Assembly: GCF_030811835.1 (NCBI RefSeq)
Contig: NZ_JAUSRO010000009.1
Location: 186,001-250,000, forward strand
DNA: 64,000 nucleotides
Reading direction: 5' to 3'
Origin: Variovorax ginsengisoli
GTDB lineage: Bacteria > Pseudomonadota > Gammaproteobacteria > Burkholderiales > Burkholderiaceae_C
Part shown: positions 52,191-62,732 of the stretch, piece by piece
How positions within the stretch are numbered: position 1 is the stretch's first letter
Layout of the letters: every line of letters begins with the position of its first letter
Position numbers and translations under genes: made by a program
The notes under the pieces: generated by a model
What the model was told of the DNA's origin: nothing
What the model saw: the letters and a program-made list of their open reading frames with translations, nothing else
Database searches by the model: none

Positions 52191-53270
52191 ATGCTGACCC
52201 GAATCCTCTCTGGTGACTTCCCGCGCAGTCGTGTGCTCTCGGCGTTGCTGCTGCTGGTCGTCCTTTACCTGGCCACCGCGCCGTTCCTGTTCTCGGGGGC
52301 GCGCTCGCTCAACGTGGCCGCCACCATCTGCGTGTTCATCGTACTCGTGGCGTCGTTCGACCTGCTGCTGGGCTATTGCGGCGTGGTGTCGTTCGCGCAT
52401 GCGATGTTCTACGGCATCGGCGCCTACGGCGTGGCCATCGCGATGTACAAGATGGGGCCGACCTGGACGGCGCTGGCCACCGGTGCGGTGTCCGCCATCG
52501 CGCTGTCGGTGCTGCTGTCCTTCCTCATCGCGCTGATCTCGCTGCGCGTGAAGGCGATCTTCTACACGATGATGACACTGGCCTTCGGCGCCGCCTTCGG
52601 TGCGCTGGTGATGCGGCTGAGCGGCCTGACGGGCGGCGACGACGGCCGCACCTTCCGCCTGCCGGAGGTGTTGACGCCGGCCTGGCGGCTGTTCGAAGCG
52701 CCGGTGTTCGGCACCGCGGTCAATGGCCGCGTGCTCACGTACTACCTGATCTTCGCCGTGTCGGCAGCGCTCTTCCTGCTGATGCTGCGCGTGGTGAACT
52801 CGCGCTTCGGCCGCGTGCTCGAGGCGATCCGCGAGAACGACTTCCGCGCAGAGGCCATCGGCTACCGCACGCTCTACTACCGCATCGCGATCAACTGCCT
52901 GGCGGCCGCGCTCGCCACCTGTGCAGGCATCCTGATGGCGATTTGGCTGCGCTATGTCGGGCCCCAGACGACGGTTGGCTTCAACGTGATGCTCAACATC
53001 CTGCTGATGGCGGTGATCGGTGGGCTGGGCACCGTCTACGGTGCGGTGGTCGGCGTCGCGCTGTTCGTGGTCGCCGAGAACTACCTGCAGAGCCTGATGG
53101 GCGGGTTGAGCGGCTCGCTCACCGCCGTGCCGCTGCTGGCCAAGCTGTTCCACCCGGACCGCTGGTTGCTGTGGTTCGGCCTGGTGTTCGTGCTGTCGGT
53201 CTATTTCTTTCCGAGCGGCATCGTCGGCAAGCTGCGCGCTGCGCTGCCTACAGCAAAGGGGATTCGATGA
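52191..53270 (+). CDS. ABC importer permease (LivM-like)
   Basis: A 359-residue permease with about ten hydrophobic segments. FDLLLGYCGVVSFAHAMFYGIGAYG and IRENDFRAEAIGYRTLYYRI, then ILLMAVIGGLGTVYGAVVG, are LivM hallmarks. It completes the importer. Its stop overlaps the next hydratase start (ATGA), tying transport and metabolism into one operon. Confidence 0.92.
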   Translation: MLTRILSGDFPRSRVLSALLLLVVLYLATAPFLFSGARSLNVAATICVFIVLVASFDLLLGYCGVVSFAHAMFYGIGAYGVAIAMYKMGPTWTALATGAVSAIALSVLLSFLIALISLRVKAIFYTMMTLAFGAAFGALVMRLSGLTGGDDGRTFRLPEVLTPAWRLFEAPVFGTAVNGRVLTYYLIFAVSAALFLLMLRVVNSRFGRVLEAIRENDFRAEAIGYRTLYYRIAINCLAAALATCAGILMAIWLRYVGPQTTVGFNVMLNILLMAVIGGLGTVYGAVVGVALFVVAENYLQSLMGGLSGSLTAVPLLAKLFHPDRWLLWFGLVFVLSVYFFPSGIVGKLRAALPTAKGIR

Positions 53271-54046
53271 GTGAGGCCACCAACGCAGCCGTGGGCGTGC
53301 GGGTCGACGGCCACGTGCTGATCGTCAGCATTCAGCGCCCGCAGGTACGCAACGCGGTCAACATGGCGGTGGCGCAGGGCATCGCCGCGGCGATGGAGGA
53401 ACTCGACGCCAATCCGGCGCTGCACATCGGCGTCCTCACCGGTTCCGGTGGCACCTTTTGCGCGGGCATGGACCTCAAGGCCTTCGCGTACGAGGGTGTC
53501 GAGCCCGCCATCGAGGGCCGGGGCTTCGCGGGCCTCTGCGAGGCCCCGCCGCGCAAGCCGTTGATCGCCGCCGTCGAAGGGCATGCGGTGGCCGGCGGCT
53601 TCGAGATCGTGCTGGCGTGCGACATGGTGGTGGCCGCGCGCGGCGCCAGCTTCGGACTGCCGGAGGCCAAGCGAGGCATCGTGGCCTCGTCGGGCGGGTT
53701 GATGCGGCTGCCCCAGCGGCTGTCGGCCAACCTCGCGATGGAAATGGCACTGCTCGGCGACCCGATCTCCGCGGAACAGGCGCACGCCTGGGGGCTGGTC
53801 AACCGGCTGGTGGAGCCCGGACAGGCGCTCGCGGCAGCGCTGGTGCTGGCACGGGCCATCGACGCCAATGCGCCCTTGGCCGTGGCAGCGAGCAAGCAGA
53901 TCGTGCAGGGCTCGCGCAACTGGAGCGATGCCGAGATGTTCGAGCGGCAGCGGCCCATCGCGCGTGCGGTGAACGGGTCGGCCGATGCGCGCGAAGGCGC
54001 GGCGGCGTTTGCGCAGAAGCGGGTGGCGCGTTGGCGCGGGTGTTGA
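53267..54046 (+). CDS. Enoyl-CoA hydratase/isomerase family protein
   Basis: A 259-residue crotonase. GTFCAGMDLKAF and GHAVAGGFEIVLACDMVVAA form the oxyanion hole; FGLPEAKRGIVASSGG holds one expected catalytic Glu. It is the third hydratase-type domain in the cluster and distinct in sequence from the AtuE-like protein. It is translationally coupled to the LivM-like gene and ends the plus-strand run. The substrate is unknown. Confidence 0.87.
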   Translation: MSEATNAAVGVRVDGHVLIVSIQRPQVRNAVNMAVAQGIAAAMEELDANPALHIGVLTGSGGTFCAGMDLKAFAYEGVEPAIEGRGFAGLCEAPPRKPLIAAVEGHAVAGGFEIVLACDMVVAARGASFGLPEAKRGIVASSGGLMRLPQRLSANLAMEMALLGDPISAEQAHAWGLVNRLVEPGQALAAALVLARAIDANAPLAVAASKQIVQGSRNWSDAEMFERQRPIARAVNGSADAREGAAAFAQKRVARWRGC

Positions 54047-54094
54047 GGCCGGCGTGGTGGAATCACAGCCTCTCATTCCGGACCCCACGCTCCC

Positions 54095-55045
54095 ATGCAC
54101 CCCTTACAACCCTTGCTCAGCGCCATCGCTTCCATGCCGCTGCCTGGCGACGCGCAGCGTATCTTCCACGGCCGCGGCGCACTTCACCCCGACTGTGCGC
54201 ATCTGTCTCTCGACTTCTTTGCGCCCGTGTGGCTGTTGACCAGCTTCCAGCCTGTTGCAGAGGATGACTTGGCGGTGATCGGTTCGGCGCTCGCGCAGCG
54301 CTGGGAACAACTGGCGCCTGGCGAGCCGCTGCACTGGGTGTTTCAATGCCGGCACGAAGGCCAGAGCCACACGCAAGTGATGGCTGGCACCGTGCCCGAT
54401 CCGCATTGGGTCACCGAAGCCGGTGTCCGCTACCGCGTCAACGTGGCCAAGGGCCAGAACCATGGGCTGTTTCTGGATATGGCGCAAGGACGGCGCTGGG
54501 TGCACGCGTTCTTGGCGGCGCGCACCGAGCCTCGGTCGCGCGTTCGGGTGCTGAATCTGTTCGCCTACACCTGCGCCTTTTCGGTCGTCGCTCGACTGGC
54601 AGGGGCCCGGCATGTCACCAACCTGGACATGAGCAAGCCGGCGCTGGCCATCGGGCAGCAGAACCACCGCGCCAACGGGGTGTTGTCCGATGTCAGCTTT
54701 CTGCCGCACGACCTGTTCGCGTCGTGGGGAAAAGTGACGCGCGGCGGACCCTATGGGTTGATCATCATCGACCCGCCGAGCTACCAGAAGGGCAGCTTTG
54801 TCGCCACCAAGGACTACGCACGGCTCATCAAACGCCTGCCGGACCTGCTGGCGCCAGATGGCCATGTCTTGCTCTGCCTCAACGCGCCGGAACTGGGGCC
54901 GGCTTTTCTGAAGGACGCCATGGGTGCGCTGGCGCCAGAACTGGCGTTCGTGGAGCGGCTCGCGAATCCGCCCGCTTTTGCGGATGTCTCGGAAGAGCGA
55001 TCGCTGAAGGCGCTGGTCTACAAGGCGCCGCCGCGGTCGCAATGA
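54095..55045 (+). CDS. Class I SAM-dependent methyltransferase, RlmI/RlmK-like
   Basis: A 316-residue methyltransferase. The SAM site is in VLNLFAYTCAFSVVARLAGARHV; the catalytic-type loop is IIIDPPSYQKG. The overall pattern matches 23S rRNA large-subunit methyltransferases of the RlmI group, without a clear PUA domain. It appears to be a housekeeping gene between two catabolic modules, with a 48-bp gap after the hydratase and converging on the citryl-CoA-lyase-like gene. Confidence 0.82.
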   Translation: MHPLQPLLSAIASMPLPGDAQRIFHGRGALHPDCAHLSLDFFAPVWLLTSFQPVAEDDLAVIGSALAQRWEQLAPGEPLHWVFQCRHEGQSHTQVMAGTVPDPHWVTEAGVRYRVNVAKGQNHGLFLDMAQGRRWVHAFLAARTEPRSRVRVLNLFAYTCAFSVVARLAGARHVTNLDMSKPALAIGQQNHRANGVLSDVSFLPHDLFASWGKVTRGGPYGLIIIDPPSYQKGSFVATKDYARLIKRLPDLLAPDGHVLLCLNAPELGPAFLKDAMGALAPELAFVERLANPPAFADVSEERSLKALVYKAPPRSQ

Positions 55046-55061
55046 AGGGCGGTCGATCGCA

Positions 55062-55862
55062 TCAGGCGTGGTCTTTCTTGGCAGGGTTACCCACGTAGGG
55101 GATCGCGTGGTCGATGGTGTCCCAGATGAAGCGGCCCGACGGGCTCTGCTGCTCCTCCACGATGTGCGCCACCAGGCCGGCAGCACGCGAGATGACGGCG
55201 AAGCCGCGCATGACCCCGGTGGGGACGCCGATCTCTCCCAGCAGCGCGGCCACGGCACCGGTGGCGTTCAGGGTGATCGGCCGGCCCACGACTTCGTCGA
55301 CGGCGGCTGACAACTGATTCAGCGCCCGTACCTTGTCGCCCTTGAGCTCTGACTCGGCACGCGCAAGTTCCAGTAGCTTGTAGGCCCGTGGATCGACCGG
55401 TTTGTGCAAGTGGTGGCCAAAGCCCGGCACCGCGCTGCGCTGCGCTTTGTAATGACGGGCGATCGCCAGCGCTTCGGCCTGTGGGTCGGCCGCTGCCTGA
55501 ATGCGGTCGAGCAGGCCCGAGCAGTTCTCCATGGTGCCGACGAAGCTGCTTCCCACAGCCAGCAGGCCCGAGGCGACGGCGCCCTGCAGGTTCTCTGGTG
55601 CGCTCATGTAGATGAGCCGGGTGGCGATGGCGCTGGGCGTCAGGCCGTGCTCCATCAGTACGATCAACACGGCGTCGGTGATGCGCATGTCCACCGGACG
55701 CGGCGTGCGCTGCAGAATCTGCATCAGCATGACCTCGGTGAAGGTCTTCTTGCCTAGCAGGTCTTCCACCAGATCGGCATCGCCGTAGTGCAGGCTGGTG
55801 AGGGTGTGGGTGCACAGGCGGGTGACGGGCCCCTTGGCGCCGTCGGGCAGGGATGCAGTCAT
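55062..55862 (-). CDS. Citryl-CoA-lyase-like protein (citrate synthase fold)
   Basis: A 266-residue protein, much shorter than citrate synthase (about 430). His72 (MEHGLTPSA) and His150 (GFGHHLHKPVDPRA) match two active-site His positions of citrate synthase. The Asp of the triad is less clear. Short citrate-synthase-fold proteins such as Hydrogenobacter Ccl split citryl-CoA into acetyl-CoA and oxaloacetate. It is the last gene of an operon with a CoA ligase and a Bug receptor, which fits activation followed by cleavage of an imported hydroxy-acid. AAGGAGA precedes the ATG (55862). Confidence 0.75.
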   Translation of the reverse strand: MTASLPDGAKGPVTRLCTHTLTSLHYGDADLVEDLLGKKTFTEVMLMQILQRTPRPVDMRITDAVLIVLMEHGLTPSAIATRLIYMSAPENLQGAVASGLLAVGSSFVGTMENCSGLLDRIQAAADPQAEALAIARHYKAQRSAVPGFGHHLHKPVDPRAYKLLELARAESELKGDKVRALNQLSAAVDEVVGRPITLNATGAVAALLGEIGVPTGVMRGFAVISRAAGLVAHIVEEQQSPSGRFIWDTIDHAIPYVGNPAKKDHA

Positions 55863-55894
55863 GTCTTGTGTCTCCTTGGATGGGCGGTCTGTTT

Positions 55895-57412
55895 TCATGC
55901 GGTGGCGGCTGCTTTGAGCGCATCCTCTCGTACCGCCGTCTTTAGCAACTTGCCCACCGGTGAACGTGGCAGGCTTTTGTAGAAGTGGATGTGTTTGGGC
56001 GTGTGTACCGGTCCGAGCTTTTCGCGCACGAAGGCCATCAGCGCCGTAGCGTCCTCAGTAGCACCGTCACGCAACTGGACGGCTGCGTGCACCGCCTCAC
56101 CCCATTTGTCGTCGGGCACACCGAACACCACGCATTCGTGCACTTCGGGGTGCTGGCCCAGCGCGTTCTCCACATCGATCGGATAGACATTGAAGCCACC
56201 GGTGATGACCAGGTCCTTCAGCCGGTCCTTCAGGTAGAGATAGCCGCGCTCATCGAGCAGGCCGCGGTCGCCGGTGTGCAGCCAGCCGTCGACCAGGGTC
56301 TCGGCGGTCTTGTCGGGCAGACGCCAGTAGCCGGTCATGAGCAGGTCGCCCCTCGCTACCACTTCACCCACCTCGCCACGCGGCAACAGGCGGCCATCGG
56401 GTGCCATGATGGCCAAGTCGGTGAGCCACGTGATACGGCCGACCGAAGCCCAGTTGTCGGGGTCCTCGAAGTCTGCAGGCCTCATGGCGGTGAGGATCTG
56501 CGGCGCCTCGGTCTGGCCGTAGGTGGTGCAAAGCACCGGGCCGAAGAACTCGCGCACCTGACGGATCTTTTCCGGCGGCATCGGCGCGCCGCCGTAAATC
56601 AGCCGGCGCAGCGCAGGAAAGTCGGCGCGCGAGACATTCGGCAGCGCCATCAGCATGTAGATCAGCGTGGGCGGCATGAAGCAGACGGTGCCAGCGCGGT
56701 CGCGGAAGGCGGCATGTACGGCCTGCGCGCCAGCATCGGCCATAAGCACATGGCAGCCACCCTGCGCCAGGATCGGCAGCACATAAGTGGAGGTTCCGTG
56801 GGTGATGGGGGCGGCCATCACGTAGCGCTCGTGTTCGTCGAATCCCCAGCTTTGGATCTGGTTGCAGATGTTCGCCACCCAGGCACGGTAGGGCTGCATC
56901 ACCCCCTTGGGCGCACCGGTGGTCCCGCCGGTGAACTTGATGGCCTGCGTGGCATCGATCGGCAGTTCGATCGTGGGTTGCGCCGCGCCGGCATGGCGGG
57001 CGATGAGGCCCGTCACGGTGGGTCCAGTTTCGCCCTGCGGCGCGTGGCTGAACACCCGCTGGCCCGGCGCGCCGTCGAGCAGGTCCGCATAAGCGGATTC
57101 CACCACCATGATGGTTGACTCGGTCGCATCGACCAGGCGGCGCAACTCGGACCGGGTGCTGCGCGGATTCAGCGGCACCCACACCTTGCCGCAAGCAAGG
57201 GTCGCCAGCAGTGCCACGATATGTTCGGCGCTGTTCTTGGCACAGATGCCGACACGGCTCTGCGGCGTGGGATCCATTGCCAATAACCCGGCCGCCAGGG
57301 CTTTCACCTGTTCGGCCAGGACCGCGAAGCTGACGCAGCCTTCGGGTGCGTCGATGGCAGTGCGATCGGGCCAGCGCTCGGCCGCGCGCCAGAAGAAATC
57401 GATGGGATACAT
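55895..57412 (-). CDS. AMP-forming CoA ligase
   Basis: A 505-residue ligase. The ATP loop is IKFTGGTTGAPKGVM (Thr-Gly instead of the usual Ser-Gly), then TTYGQTEAPQI, GWLHTGDRGLLDE, DRLKDLVITGGFNVYPIDVE and PVGKLLKTAVRE. It would activate the organic acid delivered by the Bug receptor. It lies 32 bp before the citryl-CoA-lyase-like gene. Known citryl-CoA synthetases are of a different, ADP/Pi-forming class, so the substrate is probably not simply citrate. Confidence 0.87.
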   Translation of the reverse strand: MYPIDFFWRAAERWPDRTAIDAPEGCVSFAVLAEQVKALAAGLLAMDPTPQSRVGICAKNSAEHIVALLATLACGKVWVPLNPRSTRSELRRLVDATESTIMVVESAYADLLDGAPGQRVFSHAPQGETGPTVTGLIARHAGAAQPTIELPIDATQAIKFTGGTTGAPKGVMQPYRAWVANICNQIQSWGFDEHERYVMAAPITHGTSTYVLPILAQGGCHVLMADAGAQAVHAAFRDRAGTVCFMPPTLIYMLMALPNVSRADFPALRRLIYGGAPMPPEKIRQVREFFGPVLCTTYGQTEAPQILTAMRPADFEDPDNWASVGRITWLTDLAIMAPDGRLLPRGEVGEVVARGDLLMTGYWRLPDKTAETLVDGWLHTGDRGLLDERGYLYLKDRLKDLVITGGFNVYPIDVENALGQHPEVHECVVFGVPDDKWGEAVHAAVQLRDGATEDATALMAFVREKLGPVHTPKHIHFYKSLPRSPVGKLLKTAVREDALKAAATA

Positions 57413-57446
57413 GATGCAAACCCTTTTTTTTGGGATCAGTCGGGAA

Positions 57447-58448
57447 TCACTCGGCCTTGGCGCCGGACGCTTTCACCACGTCATGCCAACGTTTGGTTTC
57501 GGCGACGATGAGGGTGCGGAACTGCTCGGGCGTCCCGGGTTCGGCCGTGGCGGCCAGTTCGCCCAAGCGCCTCTTCACGTCGGGCAGCGCCAGGGCCTTG
57601 TTGATTTCGGTATTCAGCCGGTCAACGATGGACCGTGGCGTGCCGGTGGGCGCGGCGATGCCGAACCACGACTGCACGTCGAAGCCCGAATACCCCGACT
57701 CGGCCACCGTGGGAACGTCTGGCAGCAGTGGCGAACGCCTGGCACTCGTGATGGCGATGGCGCGCAGCCGGCCGGACTGCACATGCGGCAATGACGATGG
57801 CGTGTTGTCGAACATCGACTGCACCTGGCCACCCAACAGATCGGTCACCGCCGGCGCGCTTCCTTTGTAGGGGATGTGCAGCATGTTGGCCTTGGAGACC
57901 ATCTTGAACATCTCACCCGAGAGGTGGATGGACGAGCCACTGCCCGACGATGCAAAGGTGATGCCGTTGGGGGAGTCGGCTGCGAATTTCAGGTATTCGG
58001 CCACCGACCTGATTGGCAGCTTGGGATTCACCACCAGGATGTTGGGCACCCGGGCGATCAGGCCGACCGGCTCGAGGTCTTTCTGCGCATTGAAGTTCAG
58101 CTTGTCGTAGAGCGTGGCGTTGATGGTGTTGGCGATGGTGAACAGGTAGAGCGTGGCACCGTCCGGTGGTGAGTGGGCCACGATGTCGGCACCGACGTTG
58201 CTGTTGGCCCCCGCCCGGTTATCCACGACGAATTGCTGGCCCATCTGTTCGCTGAGCTTGACGGCGATCAGTCGTGCGATGACGTCGGTGGCACCGCCGG
58301 CTGCATAACCCACCACCAGGCGCACGGGCTTGGCGGGGTAACTGGCGAGGGGCTGGGTCTGGGCAGCGATCGGCGCGAAGAGGCCGGCCAGGGCGGTGCA
58401 GCCGGCCAGCGCCAGCACGCGTCGGCGGGGTGTTGAAAAGGAATGCAT
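57447..58448 (-). CDS. Bug-family periplasmic receptor
   Basis: A 333-residue receptor. The signal peptide of about 30 residues ends at FAPIAAQTQ. Bug motifs: LVVGYAAGGATDVIARLIA, FVVDNRAGANSNVGADIV, HIPYKGSAPAVTDLLGGQ, PTVAESGYSGFDVQSWFG. It is the first gene of the ligase/lyase operon and should deliver the carboxylate substrate. As with the other Bug gene here, no TctA/TctB permease is adjacent. Confidence 0.9.
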   Translation of the reverse strand: MHSFSTPRRRVLALAGCTALAGLFAPIAAQTQPLASYPAKPVRLVVGYAAGGATDVIARLIAVKLSEQMGQQFVVDNRAGANSNVGADIVAHSPPDGATLYLFTIANTINATLYDKLNFNAQKDLEPVGLIARVPNILVVNPKLPIRSVAEYLKFAADSPNGITFASSGSGSSIHLSGEMFKMVSKANMLHIPYKGSAPAVTDLLGGQVQSMFDNTPSSLPHVQSGRLRAIAITSARRSPLLPDVPTVAESGYSGFDVQSWFGIAAPTGTPRSIVDRLNTEINKALALPDVKRRLGELAATAEPGTPEQFRTLIVAETKRWHDVVKASGAKAE

Positions 58449-58549
58449 GTCTGTCTCCGTTCTTGTGTTGATGACCAGTTCGTTTTGGGCTGCGACCGCC
58501 TCCGGGTGACAATTCGTCCATTGCGACCGACCGTTGTGGATTCTTCGCC

Positions 58550-59347
58550 ATGCCGTCCCCCACCACCAGCCAGAACGTCCGCCAGCCGGACGACCTTGTC
58601 GACGCCGGCAGCCGTACGCTGCGGCGCGGCCTTCAACTGCTCGACGTGATTCTTCAAAAGAGGCGGGAGGGCGTGCGGGTGGCCGAGCTCTGTCGCGCCT
58701 GCGGGTTGCAGCGGGCTACCGTCTATCGGCTGCTGTCCACACTGATCGAGAGCGGCTATGTATCCCAGCGCGACCGTTGGCGCTATGTGCCGGGGCCGCG
58801 CACCAAAGTCTTTTTGCAACCCCCGCCAGCCGACGATCTTGCGGCCCGGCTGCAGCCCGTCCTGGCGCGGGTCAGCGCAGCATGCGGCGAGCCGTCCTTT
58901 GCCGTGTTGGCCGAAGGTCGGATGTCGCACTGCATCGCCCGGCAACTGGGCACGCAGCCGATCCAGGTGCTGGTGGTGGAGATCGGCAGACGCCAGCCGC
59001 TTGGTGTGGGTGCCGCCGGACTGGCCTTGCTCGCGGCGATGTCGCCAACTGAGTCCGCCGCCATCGTCGCCGCCAACGCTCAGGTTTTGCCGCGCTACGG
59101 GGGCATGACGCCCGAACGCATGGATATCCTCGTCACCGCCACGCGAGAGCGTGGCTGGTCTGTGGTGGGCAACCATGTCATAGAAGGCACGCTAGGTGTG
59201 GGCGTGCCGGTGCCAGCGATCGAGGGTCCGCCAGTGGCGGCCATCAGCGTGGCTGCCCCGCAGGATCGGATGCCGCGCCAACGGCAGCAACTGATCGCAC
59301 GGCGCATGCGCGAGGCGCTCGAGACGTTATTGCCTGCCGGACTGTGA
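58550..59347 (+). CDS. IclR-family transcriptional regulator
   Basis: A 265-residue IclR protein. The winged helix-turn-helix is near residues 20-80 (VRVAELCRACGLQRATVYRLLSTLIESGYV). The C-terminal effector domain ends with PVPAIEGPPVAAISVAAP, typical of the family. It is divergent from the Bug/ligase/lyase operon across a 101-bp region in which I find no clear palindrome. It is the likely regulator of that operon, with the imported acid or its CoA ester as effector. Confidence 0.88.
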   Translation: MPSPTTSQNVRQPDDLVDAGSRTLRRGLQLLDVILQKRREGVRVAELCRACGLQRATVYRLLSTLIESGYVSQRDRWRYVPGPRTKVFLQPPPADDLAARLQPVLARVSAACGEPSFAVLAEGRMSHCIARQLGTQPIQVLVVEIGRRQPLGVGAAGLALLAAMSPTESAAIVAANAQVLPRYGGMTPERMDILVTATRERGWSVVGNHVIEGTLGVGVPVPAIEGPPVAAISVAAPQDRMPRQRQQLIARRMREALETLLPAGL

Positions 59348-59405
59348 ACCCACCGACGAGTCGGCCTCTGACCGTCAGCCGTGTCTCCAGCGCCGCCGAG
59401 CCGCC

Positions 59406-60131
59406 TCAATTCAACGGCAGCGCCCCCATTCGAGGCAACGTCCGTTCACCGGATTTCTGCAGGTGCCGGCGCATGCGCTTCTCGGCCTTCTCCTGGTCGC
59501 CGTCGAGGATCGCCTCGGTGATGCCACGGTATTCAGCCACCATCGCGCGCAGGTCCGTGGTGGTCAGCGAGTGGTAGAACTGCGCGCGAAAGAGGTGGGC
59601 GCGGGCCTGCGGCAGCACCCGCTCGAGTTCGCTGCTCGCGGCGATCTCGAACATCACCTTGTAGTAGTTCGCGCGCTCGTCGAGCACCCGGTCGAGCGCA
59701 TCGGGCGTCTTGGCATTGATGAGCGCACGGGCGGCCGCCTCGAAGCGGTGCGCGTTGTCGCCGATGCCGATGTGTGCTGCGGCCAGCCGCGCGGCCAGGC
59801 CTGACAGCACTTCCAGTACGCCCAGCAGGCTGCTCGCGTCCTCGCGCGTGAGCGAGCGGATCACTGCACCCCGATGCGGGGTGAGGTCGACCACGCCGCT
59901 CGAAGCGAGGATGCGCAGCGCTTCGCGCACCGTGCTGCGGCTCACGCCGAGGTCGCGTGTCAGGTCGGCTTCGATCAAGCGTTGCCCGACCGTGTAGCGG
60001 CGCATCAAGATGCCTTTGCTGATGGCGTCGGCCACCCGGTCGGGTGTGCTGCGCGGATGGACCTTTCGTTCCGGGGAGGGGGCCGTGCCGGTCGCGCGCC
60101 TGGGGGAAGTCGTTGGTTCAGGGTCGTTCAT
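59406..60131 (-). CDS. GntR-family regulator (FadR/FCD subfamily)
   Basis: A 241-residue regulator. The winged helix is at about 30-95 (RYTVGQRLIEADLTRDLGVSRSTVREALRIL, then HRGAVIRSL). The C-terminal FCD domain is all-helical with metal-ligand-type His (for example FYHSLTTTDLR). It is divergent from the kinase gene. Two TGTCnGACA operators typical of this subfamily lie in the shared region, close to the kinase start, so it is probably a repressor of the kinase/dehydrogenase operon. Confidence 0.88.
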   Translation of the reverse strand: MNDPEPTTSPRRATGTAPSPERKVHPRSTPDRVADAISKGILMRRYTVGQRLIEADLTRDLGVSRSTVREALRILASSGVVDLTPHRGAVIRSLTREDASSLLGVLEVLSGLAARLAAAHIGIGDNAHRFEAAARALINAKTPDALDRVLDERANYYKVMFEIAASSELERVLPQARAHLFRAQFYHSLTTTDLRAMVAEYRGITEAILDGDQEKAEKRMRRHLQKSGERTLPRMGALPLN

Positions 60132-60311
60132 TCGAGCTTGCACGGTACACAGAAGGAGCGCCGGCACGCGGGTCGGCACGTTGATTCTAGGAGTGCGGCG
60201 ACATGCCCACAGCGTGTGGGCACAAGACACTCGCACAGGCGCTGCTTACGCTCCCCGTATGCGATTCCAAGGTCGACGCGCGCGTCAGTCAGCGATACAA
60301 CGTCATCATCA

Positions 60312-60344
60312 TGTCGGACAAACCCTATCTTATTGTCTGACAAT
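60312..60344. promoter_or_regulatory. Two GntR-type operators 22 bp apart
   Basis: Two symmetrical sites, TGTCGGACA (60312-60320) and ATTGTCTGACAAT (60332-60344), match the FadR-type consensus TNGTnnnACNA. Their centres are 22 bp apart, about two helical turns, on the same face of DNA. They lie 34-66 bp before the kinase start. This fits cooperative binding by the adjacent GntR protein. The rest of the 246-bp intergenic region shows nothing definite. Confidence 0.65.
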
Positions 60345-60377
60345 TATCGCTACGATCAGGGCCATGAAAGCTGATGC

Positions 60378-61445
60378 ATGCTGAACACTGGCGCTGTCGA
60401 CCTGACGATGACATCCGGCGCAAAGCGGGCGCTCGCGTCATGGCTGGTTGTGCACATCGACGGATTCGAGGCACCTGCCGCACTGCAGCGTTTCAATGGC
60501 GGCCAATCGAACCCGACTTACCTCGTGAGCGACGGTGCCGGCACCCGCTACGTGCTGCGCAAGCAACCTGACGGCGATCTGCTGCCCTCGGCACACGCCA
60601 TCGATCGCGAGTACCGGGTCATTGCCGCACTGGCCGGCAGCGAGGTCCCGGTGGCACGCGCGCTGGGCTATTGCAGCGACGCCTCGGTCCTCGGCACGCC
60701 CTTCTACGTGATGGCCTTCGTCGAAGGCCGTGTGCTCTGGGATCCAGCGCTTCCCGGGAGCGACAGCGCCGAGCGCACGGCGATCTACGACGACATGAAC
60801 CGCGTGATCGCCGCGCTGCATCGTGTGGACCCGGCGGCGGTGGGGTTGGCCGACTACGGCCGCAGCGGCAACTTCTTCGAGCGCCAGATCGCGCGCTGGG
60901 CGCGCCAGTACCAGGCGTCGGTCATCGAGCCGATTGCGGCGATGGAGCGCCTCATCGAATGGCTGCCGGCGCATGTGCCGCCGAGCGACGAAACCCGCGT
61001 GTTCCATGGCGACCTGCGCCTGGACAACCTGATCTTCCATCCGACCGAGCCTCGCGTGCTGGCGGTGCTCGACTGGGAACTGTCGACCCTGGGCCATCCG
61101 CTGGCCGACTTCGCCTACCACGTGCTGCCCTGGCGCCTGACGGCAGCGCAGTTCCGCGGCATGGCGGGCACCGACTACGCCGCGCTCGGCATCCCCGACG
61201 AGCGCAGCTATCTCGAGCGCTATTGCCGTCGCACCGGCCGCCCGCCGGTCGATCCCGGCCATTGGGAGTTCTACCTCGCGTACAGCATGTTCCGGCTCGC
61301 CGCGATCCTGCAGGGCATCTTCAAGCGCGCGGTGGACGGTACTGCGTCCAGCGCCGAGGCCCGAGAGACCGGCGCGCGGGCCCGGCCCATTGCCGAAGCG
61401 GCCTGGCGTCAGGTTGAAGCCCACTTTCCGCGCAGCGAGCGCTAG
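60378..61445 (+). CDS. APH-family kinase (ACAD10/11 kinase-domain type, LvaA-like)
   Basis: A 355-residue aminoglycoside-phosphotransferase-fold kinase. [15 protein letters not shown] is the N-lobe glycine loop, YVLRKQP holds the ATP Lys, [15 protein letters not shown] the catalytic loop, and [18 protein letters not shown] the metal-binding Asp. This combination is the kinase domain of ACAD10/11 and of LvaA, which phosphorylate 4-hydroxyacyl-CoA. The partner dehydrogenase follows 32 bp on. An ATG at 60408 is an alternative start. Confidence 0.88.
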   Translation: MLNTGAVDLTMTSGAKRALASWLVVHIDGFEAPAALQRFNGGQSNPTYLVSDGAGTRYVLRKQPDGDLLPSAHAIDREYRVIAALAGSEVPVARALGYCSDASVLGTPFYVMAFVEGRVLWDPALPGSDSAERTAIYDDMNRVIAALHRVDPAAVGLADYGRSGNFFERQIARWARQYQASVIEPIAAMERLIEWLPAHVPPSDETRVFHGDLRLDNLIFHPTEPRVLAVLDWELSTLGHPLADFAYHVLPWRLTAAQFRGMAGTDYAALGIPDERSYLERYCRRTGRPPVDPGHWEFYLAYSMFRLAAILQGIFKRAVDGTASSAEARETGARARPIAEAAWRQVEAHFPRSER

Positions 61446-61477
61446 GTCTTGCCGCCATCACACCCAGAAAGGCTCAT

Positions 61478-62680
<1,203 letters not shown>

Positions 62681-62720
62681 CGCCTCGACGCAAGCCCCGG
62701 CACCAGGCCGCCGATACCAA
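62681..62720 (+). promoter_or_regulatory. Weak match to the shared box promoter
   Basis: CGCCTCGACGCAAGCCC, exactly 17 nt, then TACCAA (62715-62720), just before an AraC gene. The box resembles the copy at 43236, but the -10 is poor and the implied start would remove part of the ribosome site. It may be chance. Confidence 0.25.
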
Positions 62721-62732
62721 CAGGAGACAACC

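Noticed and set aside
57424..57431. Run of eight T residues as an intrinsic terminator
   Set aside because: Only a 3-bp CCC/GGG pair flanks it, no gene ends there on the plus strand, and on the minus strand it is an A-run just before a ribosome site region.
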